From: Kitasatospora sp. A2-31
GTDB taxonomy: Bacteria > Actinomycetota > Actinomycetes > Streptomycetales > Streptomycetaceae
Assembly: GCF_022288725.1 (NCBI RefSeq)
Contig: NZ_JAKNTA010000001.1
Location: 120,765 to 184,764 of the forward strand
Direction: 5' to 3'
DNA length: 64,000 nt
Shown here one piece after another: positions 17,134-25,350 of this stretch. Position 1 is the stretch's first letter; the number at the start of each line of letters is the position of its first letter. The notes under the pieces were generated by a model that ran no database searches, was not told the DNA's origin, and was given only the letters and a program-made list of their open reading frames with translations. The position numbers and the translations under genes were made by a program.

Positions 17134-17568
17134 GTGGTCCACTCAGCCATCGACGCCGCCACCGAGGGCACTCCGCTGTACTTCCAGCGCTGCGCCTGGT
17201 GCAGCAACCCGACCTTCCAGCGGCTGCTCTGCCCCACCTGCGGCTCCACCGACCTGCGGCTGGAGCGCAGCGAGGGCACCGGCGTCGTGCGCCGGTGCGC
17301 CGTGGAGCAGGCCCGTACGCCGCTGGCGCGGCAGAAGTCGCTGATCCGGATGGCCGAGGGGTTCGACGTCTGGTGCATCGTCAACGGGCTGCGCAGCACC
17401 GTGCCGGTGGGCACCAGGGTCCGGCTCACGCCCTCCGCCGACACCGACCAGCCGGAGCTGACGCTGCTGCCGCAGGACGAGCCGGAGCAGGTCCAGCCAG
17501 CCGAGCCGCGCCCGCTGCCGCCGAACCAGGGCGGCTTCACCCAGCACCTGGCGGCCTTCGCCGAGTAG
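17134..17568 (+). CDS. Zn-ribbon, OB-fold-like acyl-CoA-associated protein (DUF35 type)
   Basis: A 144-residue protein. Four cysteines form a rubredoxin-like ribbon near the N-terminus: CAWC, ten residues, then CPTCGS. A short OB-like segment containing GTGVVRRCAVEQAR and VPVGTRVRLTP follows, then a Pro/Glu-rich C-terminal tail. DUF35-type proteins accompany thiolases and acyl-CoA enzymes and may bind acyl-CoA. The GTG start at 17134 follows GGGAG at 17121-17125. Its divergent placement from acyl-CoA dehydrogenase with shared operator sites suggests co-regulation. The domain assignment is tentative because the OB part is short. Confidence 0.72.
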   Translation: MVHSAIDAATEGTPLYFQRCAWCSNPTFQRLLCPTCGSTDLRLERSEGTGVVRRCAVEQARTPLARQKSLIRMAEGFDVWCIVNGLRSTVPVGTRVRLTPSADTDQPELTLLPQDEPEQVQPAEPRPLPPNQGGFTQHLAAFAE

Positions 17569-17584
17569 GCCCCGGGCCGCAGGA

Positions 17585-17632
17585 ACGCCGGAGGGCGTGG
17601 CACCGGGTACCCGGTGCCACGCCCTCCGGCGT
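17585..17632. terminator. 48-bp perfect palindrome, bidirectional terminator
   Basis: The sequence from 17585 to 17632 is exactly self-complementary: 24-base arms meeting at GGTACC with no unpaired loop. It separates the convergent Zn-ribbon gene and etfA, 17 and 32 bases from their stops. Confidence 0.85.
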
Positions 17633-17663
17633 CCGCCCCCGGCGGGGACGGCGTGCGTGTCGG

Positions 17664-18626
17664 TCAGGCCTTGCGGGCCTTCACCTCGCCGGTGAGCTGC
17701 GGCAGGACCTCGAAGAGGTCGCCGACCACGCCGTAGTCGGCCAGCTCGAAGATCGGGGCCTCGGGGTCCTTGTTGACGGCCACGATGGTCTTCGAGGTCT
17801 GCATGCCGGCCCGGTGCTGGATGGCGCCGGAGATGCCGTTGGCCACGTACAGCTGCGGGGAGACCTGCTTGCCGGTCTGGCCGACCTGGTTGGTGTGCGG
17901 GTACCAACCGGCGTCGACGGCGGCGCGCGAGGCACCGACGGCCGCGCCGAGCGCGTCGGCGAGCTCCTCGACCACGCCGAAGCCCTCGGCGGCACCGACG
18001 CCGCGGCCGCCGGAGACCACGATGGCGGCCTCGGTCAGCTCGGGGCGGCCGGTGGAGACGCGCGGGGTGCGCGAGGTGACCTTGGCGGCGTTGCCGGTGA
18101 ACGCGACGGTGACGTTCTCGACCGCGCCGGCCGCCGGGGCGGCCTCGGGGGCGACGGCGTTCGGCTTGACCGTGATGACGGGCACGCCGGTGCTGACCCG
18201 CGAGTCGACGGTGTAGGAGGCGGCGAACACCGACTGGGTGGCGACCGGGCCCTGGTCGCCGGCGCGGACGTCGACGGCGTCGGTGATGATGCCGGAGCCG
18301 AGACGCAGCGCGACGCGGGCGGCGACCTCCTTGCCCTCGCCGGAGGAGGTGACCAGCACCGCGGCGGCCTCGGCGGCCGCGGCGATCTGGGCCAGCGCGT
18401 CGACCTTGGGGACGACCAGCTGGTCGGCGAACTCGGCGCCGTCGGCGACGTACACCTTCGCGGCGCCGAACTCGGCGGCCTTGGCGGCGATGTCGGCCGC
18501 GGCCGCACCGGCGCCCAGGACGACGGCCGACGGCTCGCCGATCCGGCGGGCCAGGGTCAGCAGCTCCAGGGCCGGCTTGCGGACCGCGCCGTCGGCGTGG
18601 TCCACCAGGACGAGAATCTCAGCCAT
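17664..18626 (-). CDS. etfA: Electron transfer flavoprotein, alpha subunit
   Basis: A 320-residue FAD-binding ETF alpha subunit. The C-terminal FAD domain contains VSGGRGVG, GQTGKQVSPQLYVANGISGA and IVAVNKDPEAPIFELADYGVVGD, all diagnostic. The N-terminal domain begins MAEILVLVDHADGAVRK. With EtfB it carries electrons from acyl-CoA dehydrogenases to ETF:quinone oxidoreductase. It follows etfB by 57 bases in the same direction and is almost certainly in one operon. The 48-bp palindrome lies just downstream. Confidence 0.96.
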   Translation of the reverse strand: MAEILVLVDHADGAVRKPALELLTLARRIGEPSAVVLGAGAAAADIAAKAAEFGAAKVYVADGAEFADQLVVPKVDALAQIAAAAEAAAVLVTSSGEGKEVAARVALRLGSGIITDAVDVRAGDQGPVATQSVFAASYTVDSRVSTGVPVITVKPNAVAPEAAPAAGAVENVTVAFTGNAAKVTSRTPRVSTGRPELTEAAIVVSGGRGVGAAEGFGVVEELADALGAAVGASRAAVDAGWYPHTNQVGQTGKQVSPQLYVANGISGAIQHRAGMQTSKTIVAVNKDPEAPIFELADYGVVGDLFEVLPQLTGEVKARKA

Positions 18627-18683
18627 TGCTCAATGTCTCCGTACTTCGCTGTGGGCTGGGGGTGGGGGGTTCGGGCGAGCGGC

Positions 18684-19469
18684 TCAGATGAACTTCTGGT
18701 CGGCGAGGAACGCGGCGAGCTGCTTGCCGCCCTCGCCCTCGTCCTTGACGACCGTGCCCGCGGTGCGCGCCGGACGCGCCGCCACCGACTCCACCGCCGT
18801 CCAGGCACCCGCCAGACCGACCTCGTCCGCCTCGATGCCCAGGTCGTCCAGGTCCAGGGACTGCACCGGCTTCTTCTTCGCCGCCATGATCCCCTTGAAC
18901 GACGGGTACCGGGCCTCGCCCGACTGGTCCGTCACCGAGACCACCGCCGGCAGCGGAGCCTCCACCAGCTCCGTCGCCGCGTCACCGTCGCGCCGGCCCT
19001 TGACCACACCGCCCTCGACCGACACCTCCGACAGCAGCGTCACCTGCGGCACACCCAGCCGCTCCGCCAGCAGCGCCGGCAGCACACCCATCGACCCGTC
19101 CGTCGACGCCATGCCGCCGACCACCAGGTCGAACCCGGTCTTCTCCAGCGCCTTCGCCACGATCGCCGACGTCCCGATCACGTCCGTGCCGTGGATGTCG
19201 TCGTCGTTCACGTGCACGGCCTTGTCCGCACCCATCGACAGCGCCTTGCGCAGCGCGTCCTTCGCGTCGTCCGGCCCGACCGTCAGCACCGTCACCTCGG
19301 CGTCGCCGTGCGCCTCCGCGATCCGCAGCGCCTGCTCCACGCCGTACTCGTCCAGCTCCGACAGAAGGCCGTCCACGCCCTCCCGGTCGGTGGTGTGGTC
19401 GTCCGCGAACCGACGGTCACCCGTCGCGTCCGGCACGTACTTCACACAGACAACGATCCTCAAGCTCAT
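18684..19469 (-). CDS. etfB: Electron transfer flavoprotein, beta subunit
   Basis: A 261-residue ETF beta subunit opening MSLRIVVCVKYVPDATGDRR. It contains the AMP/FAD-contact stretch VVGGMASTDGSMGVLPALLAERLG and the conserved QSLDLDDLGIEADEVGLAG near the C-terminus. The ATG at 19467-19469 follows AGGAGAACCGCTC; the frame continues to 19538 but with no family similarity. Third codon positions lean towards G, as in the acyl-CoA dehydrogenase gene. Three copies of the 13-bp operator-like motif lie 55-204 bases upstream, so control with the acyl-CoA dehydrogenase is likely. Confidence 0.95.
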   Translation of the reverse strand: MSLRIVVCVKYVPDATGDRRFADDHTTDREGVDGLLSELDEYGVEQALRIAEAHGDAEVTVLTVGPDDAKDALRKALSMGADKAVHVNDDDIHGTDVIGTSAIVAKALEKTGFDLVVGGMASTDGSMGVLPALLAERLGVPQVTLLSEVSVEGGVVKGRRDGDAATELVEAPLPAVVSVTDQSGEARYPSFKGIMAAKKKPVQSLDLDDLGIEADEVGLAGAWTAVESVAARPARTAGTVVKDEGEGGKQLAAFLADQKFI

Positions 19470-19523
19470 GAGCGGTTCTCCTGATACGGGTGCGCTGGTC
19501 CATGGGCCTCGGGTCATGCCGAG

Positions 19524-19536
19524 GGTACTGAGTGCC
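19524..19536. promoter_or_regulatory. Operator-like site D
   Basis: GGTACTGAGTGCC lies 55 bases upstream of the etfB start and matches the motif at 17010-17022 and 19639-19651 with one changed base per half-site. Confidence 0.7.
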
Positions 19537-19638
19537 AAACCCGGTCCGGCCGCTGCCCGCGCGCCCGGGGCGCCACCTGGACCGGCATGCCGTGTCGGCT
19601 CTCTTCGACTGGCGTCAGAGGCCTACCGGAGACAATAC

Positions 19639-19673
19639 GGTACTGAGTACCCCGCGTAAAGGAACTCAGTACC
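19639..19673. promoter_or_regulatory. Operator-like sites E and F
   Basis: GGTACTGAGTACC (19639-19651) and GGAACTCAGTACC (19661-19673) are 22 bases apart, centre to centre, i.e. two helical turns. They lie upstream of etfB and just past the encapsulin stop codon at 19688, so etfB is the plausible target. Confidence 0.72.
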
Positions 19674-19687
19674 CTTCGGTCGTTCGT

Positions 19688-20488
19688 TCACCGATCACCG
19701 AGCACGACGGCGGCCTCGGCGGTGTAGAGGCGGAAGGTCAGCGACTCCTGGAGGTAGAGGGAGACCGACTCGGCGTCGTGCGAGAGGTAGCCGACCGAGA
19801 CGTCCTGGCCGAGGAGGAGCTCGAAGTCGCCGCCCCGGGCGGAGAGGAGGTAGGCGCCCTCGATCGCCGGGGCCCAGATGATCTCGCCGTCGAGGAGGCG
19901 GGCGATGTGGGCGGCCACGGGGTAGCCGTGGTCGCTGGTCTCGCTGACCGCGGTGAAGGCGTCGGCGCCGAGCAACAACGAGTACGGACCGCCGACACCG
20001 GCCAGGCGCAGCGCGGTGAGGGCCTGGCTGACCGTGGTCGGGTAGGCGCGGACGTCGTCGGGCAGCGGGATCGGCGGGTTGCTCGCACCGGCGCGGATGC
20101 CCTCGACGGCGGCGGCCGGGTAGCCCTCGAAGATCGTGCGGTCCTCGGCCAGGGCGAGGGTGCGCGCCGCGTCCTTCACCGGTTGCCAGTCGGAGTCGCG
20201 GGAACCGCGCTCCACGTCGTCGACGGCCGCGCGGCTCACGGTGAACGGCACCCGCAGCTCGACCACCGGCCGGGCGTCGCGGGCGTGCGCGAGGACGCCC
20301 TCGGCGGGCGGGTCGATCCGGGTCAGGTGGCCGGTGCCGACGGCGGCGAGGGTGGCGCCCTCGGGGCCGCTCAGGTCGACCACCCGGCGGCCCGCCACGT
20401 GGAGCGTGAAGGTCTGCCGGGCCTCCTCCTCGATCTCCGCCCAGGCGGCGGCGGACACGGGGGCCAGGTCGCGGTGGAGGTTGCTCAT
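19688..20488 (-). CDS. Family 1 encapsulin shell protein
   Basis: A 266-residue HK97-fold shell protein. The N-terminus MSNLHRDLAPVSAAAWAEIEEEARQTFTLHVAGRRVVD and the core EGATLAAVGTG match family 1 encapsulins, as do KDAARTLALAEDRTIFEGYPAA, YSLLLGADAFTAVSET and the C-terminal ESLTFRLYTAEAAVVL. Such proteins self-assemble into ~24 nm compartments that enclose a cargo enzyme carrying a C-terminal tag. Its ATG overlaps the stop of the DyP peroxidase gene by four bases (ATGA), which secures co-translation with the cargo. No iron-storage or other second cargo is encoded adjacent to it. Confidence 0.94.
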   Translation of the reverse strand: MSNLHRDLAPVSAAAWAEIEEEARQTFTLHVAGRRVVDLSGPEGATLAAVGTGHLTRIDPPAEGVLAHARDARPVVELRVPFTVSRAAVDDVERGSRDSDWQPVKDAARTLALAEDRTIFEGYPAAAVEGIRAGASNPPIPLPDDVRAYPTTVSQALTALRLAGVGGPYSLLLGADAFTAVSETSDHGYPVAAHIARLLDGEIIWAPAIEGAYLLSARGGDFELLLGQDVSVGYLSHDAESVSLYLQESLTFRLYTAEAAVVLGDR

Positions 20489-21654
20489 CGTGCGGGGGTC
20501 CTCTTCAGACTGCCGATGGCGAGCGAGCCGTCGGAGGCGGTGGCGGGGATCTCGGCGGGAGCGCCGGTCGGCGCGTCCGCGGCCCGGGCTCCGGCCCTGG
20601 ACTCGGACACGGGCGCGGACGCGGACGCGGACGGCGGTGCGGGAGGCGGGTCGGCCAGGAAGTCGGCGGTCGGCACGTGGAAGAGCGAGCCGGTGACGGC
20701 CGTGGAGAAGTCGAGCAACCGGTCGTGCCCGCCCGGCGGGCGCCCGAGGAACATGTTGCGCAGCATCTCCTCGGTCACCGCGGGGGTGGCGGCGTAGCCG
20801 ATGAAGTACGTCCCGAACTCGCCGCCCTCGGCGAAGGAGCCGAACGGCATGTTGAAGCGCATGATCTGCAGCTCCTCGCCGTCCGGGCCGGTCACACCGG
20901 TCAGCGCGACGTGCGAGTCCGGCGGCTTCACCGCGTCGGGCAGCTCCACGTCGGTCAGCTTGGTGCGGCCGACGGCCAGCTCCTGCTGCTCCACCGTGAG
21001 GGCGTTCCAGGCGTCCAGGTCGTGCAGGTACTTCTGCACGATGACGTAGCTGCCGCCGGCGAAGGCCGGGTCCTCCGCGCCCACGGTCACGGCCGCCGCG
21101 GCCGCCCGGCCCTCGGGGTTCTCGGTGCCGTCGACGAAGCCGAGCAGGTCGCGGTTGTCGAAGTAGCGAAAGCCCTCGGCCGAGTCCACGACGGTGGCGG
21201 CGCCGGCGAGCCGCCCGGTGAGCAGGCCGGCCAGTTCGAAGCAGAGGTCCATCCGGGCGGCCCGCAGGTGGAGCAACAGGTCGCCCGGCGTAGCGGGGGC
21301 CCGGTGGCGGGGGCCGACCAGCTCGCGGAAGGGGTGGAGCTCGGCAGGCCTGGGGCCGGCGAAGAGCCGGTCCCAGGCGTCCGAGCCGATCCCGGCGACG
21401 CAGGCCAGCCCGCCGTCCGGGGCCCTGAAGCCGACCGAGCGGCGCAGGCCGGCCAGGTCGGGCAGCAGGTCGCGGACCGCCCGCTCGCCCCCGGGGTCGA
21501 TGGTCAGCACCAGGAAGACGGCGGCGCCGGTGAGCGGGGTCAGGACGTCCTGCGGTTGCGGGGGCGGTGCAGGCGCAGGCCCGCCGGTCGCGCCGGACGG
21601 CGGGGCGGGCTCGGGCAGCAGGGGGGACGCGGACGGGACGGGCTCGGACTCCAC
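20485..21654 (-). CDS. Dye-decolorizing (DyP) peroxidase, encapsulin cargo
   Basis: A 389-residue haem peroxidase. The DyP signature GFVDGTENPEG supplies the distal Asp, and LQIMRFNMPFG contains the distal Arg region. The catalytic domain ends near residue 330, followed by a ~55-residue Pro/Ala/Ser linker and the terminal segment DGSLAIGSLKRTPAR, a clear encapsulin-targeting peptide. The enzyme would oxidise phenolics or anthraquinones with peroxide inside the compartment; the true substrate is unknown. GTG at 21652-21654 follows GGGAGTCCTGAG. The N-terminal ~40 residues are Pro-rich and lack a Tat signal. Confidence 0.94.
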   Translation of the reverse strand: MESEPVPSASPLLPEPAPPSGATGGPAPAPPPQPQDVLTPLTGAAVFLVLTIDPGGERAVRDLLPDLAGLRRSVGFRAPDGGLACVAGIGSDAWDRLFAGPRPAELHPFRELVGPRHRAPATPGDLLLHLRAARMDLCFELAGLLTGRLAGAATVVDSAEGFRYFDNRDLLGFVDGTENPEGRAAAAAVTVGAEDPAFAGGSYVIVQKYLHDLDAWNALTVEQQELAVGRTKLTDVELPDAVKPPDSHVALTGVTGPDGEELQIMRFNMPFGSFAEGGEFGTYFIGYAATPAVTEEMLRNMFLGRPPGGHDRLLDFSTAVTGSLFHVPTADFLADPPPAPPSASASAPVSESRAGARAADAPTGAPAEIPATASDGSLAIGSLKRTPAR

Positions 21655-21777
21655 CTCAGGACTCCCGGGAGGGCAGGGCGCAGCGAAGCAGCGGAGATCT
21701 GATCATCCGTACGATTACACCGCAGAGCGGACATTCGGGCGCGCCGAGCGGCCACGGGTCGGCCGCTCGGGCCGCAC

Positions 21778-21855
21778 GGGCGGGTGATCGCGGCGGCGTG
21801 GGCGGGTGATCGGGCCGCACGGGCGGGTGATCGCGGGGGCGTGGGCGGGTGATCG
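21778..21855. repeat. Four-copy 21/22-bp tandem repeat
   Basis: GGGCGGGTGATCG recurs at 21778, 21800, 21821 and 21843 with variable nine-base spacers. It occupies the 336-base gap upstream of the DyP gene; no gene is visible there. Spacing of two helical turns could suit a DNA-binding protein, but simple expansion is equally likely. Confidence 0.8.
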
Positions 21856-21905
21856 CGCGGCGCGGGCGGCGTACGACGCGCGCGAGGCCGCCGGGCGGGC
21901 ATGAC

Positions 21906-21937
21906 GAAGGGGCGGGCCGTTTCCGACCCGCCCCTTC
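21906..21937 (-). terminator. Terminator of the flavin reductase operon
   Basis: An 11-bp perfect stem (21906-21916 with 21927-21937) with a ten-base loop lies 54 bases after the FMN reductase stop codon. Confidence 0.75.
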
Positions 21938-21990
21938 CGTGCCTCCTGCGCCGCCGCGCCGCCGCCGCGCCGCACACCGCCCGCGGGCGC

Positions 21991-22605
21991 TCAGGCCCGC
22001 AGGGCCGCCAGCTGCTCGGCGAACGGCACCACGGCCGCCGGCTGCTCCGCGGCGGCCGGGCCGCGCCCGGCCAGCAGCGCCGCCAGCTCCTCCGCCGCCC
22101 GGTCGATCCGACCCGCCAGCCCGCCGGTGTGCCGGTCCCCCGTCGCGCCGAAGTCGTCGGTGGCCGCGTAGACCGCGGTGGGGACGACGACCGACCGCAG
22201 GTAGGCGAAGAGCGGCCGGACGGCGTGCTCGAGGGCGAGCGAGTGCCGGGGGGTGCCGCCGGTGGCGGCGATCAGCACCGGCTTGCCCGCGAGCGCGTCG
22301 TGGTCGATGACGTCGAAGAAGGACTTGAACAGGCCGCTGTAGGAGGCGGTGAAGATCGGCGTGACGGCGATCACGCCGTCCGCGTGCGTCACCGCCTCGA
22401 TCGCCCCGCGCAGCGCCGCGCCCGGGAACCCGGTCACGAAGTTGTGCGCGATGTCGGTGGCGAGGTCGCGCAGCTCGATCACCGTCACCTCGGCGGCGCC
22501 GCCGAGCCGGCGCACCGTCGCGTCGGCGAGCCGGTCCGCCAGCAGGCGGGTCGACGACGGCTTGCTGAGCCCGGCACTGACCACGACCAGCTTGAACGTG
22601 CTCAT
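21991..22605 (-). CDS. NAD(P)H-dependent FMN reductase (CE1759 type)
   Basis: A 204-residue flavodoxin-fold protein opening MSTFKLVVVSAGLSKPSSTRLLADRLAD. The FMN-phosphate loop SAGLSKPSST and AVTPIFTASYSGLFKSFFD are typical of the NADPH-dependent FMN reductase superfamily. It supplies reduced flavin, most likely to the LLM monooxygenase encoded immediately upstream: the two genes overlap by four bases (ATGA). This pairing is the same as Corynebacterium CE1758/CE1759. The oxidised substrate is not known. Confidence 0.88.
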   Translation of the reverse strand: MSTFKLVVVSAGLSKPSSTRLLADRLADATVRRLGGAAEVTVIELRDLATDIAHNFVTGFPGAALRGAIEAVTHADGVIAVTPIFTASYSGLFKSFFDVIDHDALAGKPVLIAATGGTPRHSLALEHAVRPLFAYLRSVVVPTAVYAATDDFGATGDRHTGGLAGRIDRAAEELAALLAGRGPAAAEQPAAVVPFAEQLAALRA

Positions 22606-23702
22606 TCGGACACCTCCACGAGCTCCTGGGCCGCAGCCGCGGCCACCCGGGCCGCGTGCGTCGGCCCGTCCGGGACGTCGGCCGGCCGCCCCTTGGCGAA
22701 CTCCTCGCGCAGCACCGGCACGACCTCCTCGCCGAGCAGGTCCAGCTGCTCCAGCACGGTCTTCAGCGGCAGGCCGGCGTGGTCCATCAGGAACAGCTGG
22801 CGCTGGTAGTCGCCGAAGGACTCGCGGAAGGTCAGCGTCTTCTCGATGACCTCCTGCGGGCTGCCGACGGTGAGCGGCGTCTGCTCGGTGAACTCCTCCA
22901 GCGACGGCCCGTGCCCGTACACCGGAGCGTTGTCGAAGTACGGCCGGAACTCGCGCACCGCGTCCTGCGAGTTCTTCCGCATGAAGACCTGCCCGCCCAG
23001 GCCGACGTACGCCTGCTCGGGCGTGCCGTGACCGTAGTGGGCGTAGCGCGTGCGGTAGAGCTCGATCAGCTTCTGGAAGTGCTCCTTGGGCCAGAAGATG
23101 TTGTTCGCGAAGAAGCCGTCACCGTAGTAGGCGGCCTGCTCGGCGATCTCCGGGCTGCGGATCGAGCCGTGCCACACGAACGGCGGGACGCCGTCCAGCG
23201 GACGCGGGGTGGCGGTGAAGGACTGCAGCGGGGTCCGGAAGCGGCCCGACCAGTCGACGACCTCCTCGCGCCACAGCTGGTGCAGCAGCGCGTAGTTCTC
23301 CACGGCGAGCGGGATGCCCTGGCGGATGTCCTTGCCGAACCACGGGTAGACCGGGCCGGTGTTGCCGCGGCCCATCATGACGTCCACCCGGCCCTCGGCG
23401 AGGTGCTGGAGCATCGCGAAGTCCTCGGCGATCTTCACCGGGTCGTTGGTGGTGATCAGCGTGGTCGAGGTGGAGAGGATGATGCGCTCGGTCTGCGCGG
23501 CGATGTAGCCGAGCATGGTCGTCGGCGAGGACGGCACGAACGGCGGGTTGTGGTGCTCGCCGGTCGCGAAGACGTCCAGGCCGACCTCCTCGGCCTTGCG
23601 CGCGATGGCCACCATCGCCTTGATCCGCTCGTGCTCGGTCGGGGTGCGGCCGGTGGTGGGGTCGGGGGTCACGTCGCCGACGGTGAAGATTCCGAACTGC
23701 AT
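22602..23702 (-). CDS. LLM class flavin-dependent oxidoreductase (CE1758 type)
   Basis: A luciferase-like monooxygenase of about 366 residues, starting MQFGIFTVGDVTPDPTTGRT. The TIM-barrel segments GLDVFATGEHHNPPFVPSSP, RVDVMMGRGNTGPVYPWFG and PPFVWHGSIRSPEIAEQAA are visible. Start choice is uncertain: ATG at 23700-23702 matches family N-termini, but the AGGAG ribosome site fits GTG at 23709-23711 better, which would add three residues. It is translationally coupled to the FMN reductase that follows and presumably uses its FMNH2. Confidence 0.88.
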   Translation of the reverse strand: MQFGIFTVGDVTPDPTTGRTPTEHERIKAMVAIARKAEEVGLDVFATGEHHNPPFVPSSPTTMLGYIAAQTERIILSTSTTLITTNDPVKIAEDFAMLQHLAEGRVDVMMGRGNTGPVYPWFGKDIRQGIPLAVENYALLHQLWREEVVDWSGRFRTPLQSFTATPRPLDGVPPFVWHGSIRSPEIAEQAAYYGDGFFANNIFWPKEHFQKLIELYRTRYAHYGHGTPEQAYVGLGGQVFMRKNSQDAVREFRPYFDNAPVYGHGPSLEEFTEQTPLTVGSPQEVIEKTLTFRESFGDYQRQLFLMDHAGLPLKTVLEQLDLLGEEVVPVLREEFAKGRPADVPDGPTHAARVAAAAAQELVEVSE

Positions 23703-23909
23703 GCTGCTCACCACACTCCTGGTGAATCCCGGCTTCAGGATCCGATCGTCAAAGTTTCAACCACCTTAGCACCGGGCGGTCCGGGGTTATTCCGGGAGCG
23801 TGCACAGCCCCTGTTCCCCGCGCGCACGGCCGGGCGCGGCACGCCGGTGCCCGGGCTTCCGGGCGTGCGTGGGCGGGCGTGGGCGGGCGGGCGCGCAGGA
23901 GGAGGGCGC

Positions 23910-24992
23910 TCAGCGGACCGCGGTGGCGGCGGTGACCCGCCCGGCCGCGTCCACGGTGATCTCCACCCCGGGGGCCTGTGGCGCGCCGTCCGGGCCGGTG
24001 CGGTGGTAGCGGAGCGTGCGCGAGGCTCCGTCGGCCCCGCTCGGGGTGACCGTCGGCGCCACCGAGGCGGTCAGGTCGGCGAACCACTCGGCCGCGAACC
24101 GCGCACCCGCCGCCACCTGTTCCTCGGATCCGACCGGCACGACCGGCACCGCGCCGTCCGGGCCCGGGACGCCGTCGGCGGCGCCCGGCGAGGCGGTGAA
24201 GGAGAGCAGTCGCCCCGCCGGCCAGTCGGTCCGGAAGCTGCCCGCGTCGGTGGTGACCGCGAAGCGCGGCGCCGGGAGCGCGGACGTGGTCAGCACCCGG
24301 GCCCGCGGGCCGTACAGCCGGGCGGTCAGCGCGCTCGCCAGCGCGAGACCGCCGTCCCCGGCCGGGACCGACCCCGCACCGGCGGCGGAGGTCCGGGCGC
24401 CGAGGTCCCGGTGGACCGGGACGGCGATCTGCAGCACCACCGCGACCGCCGCCAGTCCGGCCGCCCCGAGGCCGAGGCCGCCGAGGGCGTCCCGCAGCAG
24501 CGGGGAACGCAGCCCGGTCCGGCGCAGCGCCAGCCAGCCGGCCGCCAGCACGACGCCCAGCAGCGCGCCGGCCGCGTTGGCCAGCAGGTCGGCCGCGTCG
24601 CAGGCCCGTCCGGTGCGGAGCAGGGCCTGCGCGGTCTCCAGCGCGGCGGAGGCCACCACCGCGCCGGCGGCCACCGCGAAGGGGCGGCGCAGGGCCAGGA
24701 CGGCGAAGAAGGCGGGCACCCCGAAGAGCGCGGCGTTCAGCGACCCCTGCGGGCCGAGCGCGTCCTGCCAGGCGCCCGGACCGTACGCGCAGCTCGGCGC
24801 CGGGTGGGCGCCCGCGATCGGGGTCAGGGTGACGGCCAGGACGCCCGCCCCGCCCAGGGCCCAGAGCACCGTGGCCGCGGGCGGGAGCTTCCGGCGGCCG
24901 CCCTGCCACCGGGCGAGCGGCACCAGCAGCAGGGCGAACACGAGGAAGAACGGGAGCAGGTCCGGCACGGCGGACAGGCTGACTTCGAGCAT
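23910..24992 (-). CDS. VanZ-like membrane protein
   Basis: A 360-residue membrane protein. The N-terminal half has about five hydrophobic helices with the VanZ pattern: ALLLVPLARW, VLAVTLTPIAG, SLNAALFGVPAFFAVLAL, and AALETAQALLRTGRACDAADLLANAAGALLGV, which carries the conserved E and RxxDxxDLxxN signature. A further helix near residue 205 is followed by a ~150-residue extracytoplasmic domain of no recognised family. VanZ proteins affect glycopeptide sensitivity and surface processes, but most homologues are uncharacterised. The ATG at 24990-24992 precedes the first helix; the ribosome site is weak. Confidence 0.8.
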   Translation of the reverse strand: MLEVSLSAVPDLLPFFLVFALLLVPLARWQGGRRKLPPAATVLWALGGAGVLAVTLTPIAGAHPAPSCAYGPGAWQDALGPQGSLNAALFGVPAFFAVLALRRPFAVAAGAVVASAALETAQALLRTGRACDAADLLANAAGALLGVVLAAGWLALRRTGLRSPLLRDALGGLGLGAAGLAAVAVVLQIAVPVHRDLGARTSAAGAGSVPAGDGGLALASALTARLYGPRARVLTTSALPAPRFAVTTDAGSFRTDWPAGRLLSFTASPGAADGVPGPDGAVPVVPVGSEEQVAAGARFAAEWFADLTASVAPTVTPSGADGASRTLRYHRTGPDGAPQAPGVEITVDAAGRVTAATAVR

Positions 24993-25175
24993 CAGGGCAC
25001 GGCTTCCGGGCGAGGCGGGAACGGGCGGGCGTCGCTCACGGCTCCGCGCACAAGCTTGCCGCCCGCCGCCTGCGGCCCGCGTGGGCGGTCGGCGGCTCCC
25101 CCGGGAACGGCGGCCAGCGTACGGGTCGGGCCGTCCCGCCATCAAGGTCCGCGCGCCGCAAGGGAGAAGGGCCGA

Positions 25176-25205
25176 TCGCGGGCACCGTCGCGGCGGTGCC
25201 CGCGA
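25176..25205. other. Perfect 12-bp hairpin in a divergent gap
   Basis: Arms 25176-25187 and 25194-25205 pair perfectly with a six-base loop, between the divergent VanZ and PP2C genes (358-base gap, 24993-25350). It could be an operator or a leftover terminator; nothing else is seen in the gap. Confidence 0.5.
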
Positions 25206-25350
25206 CGGCCGGCGGGCTGCCCGGGGCGGGCCCGGTCCGGGCAGTCGCCGGAGGGCACGGGTGGCCGGACGGCGGGCCGCCGGAGCTGCGGCGCGCGACA
25301 ATGGGAGGGCAAGGACGGCCGGCCCGGACCTCCGGAAGGGCGGCGAGCCG

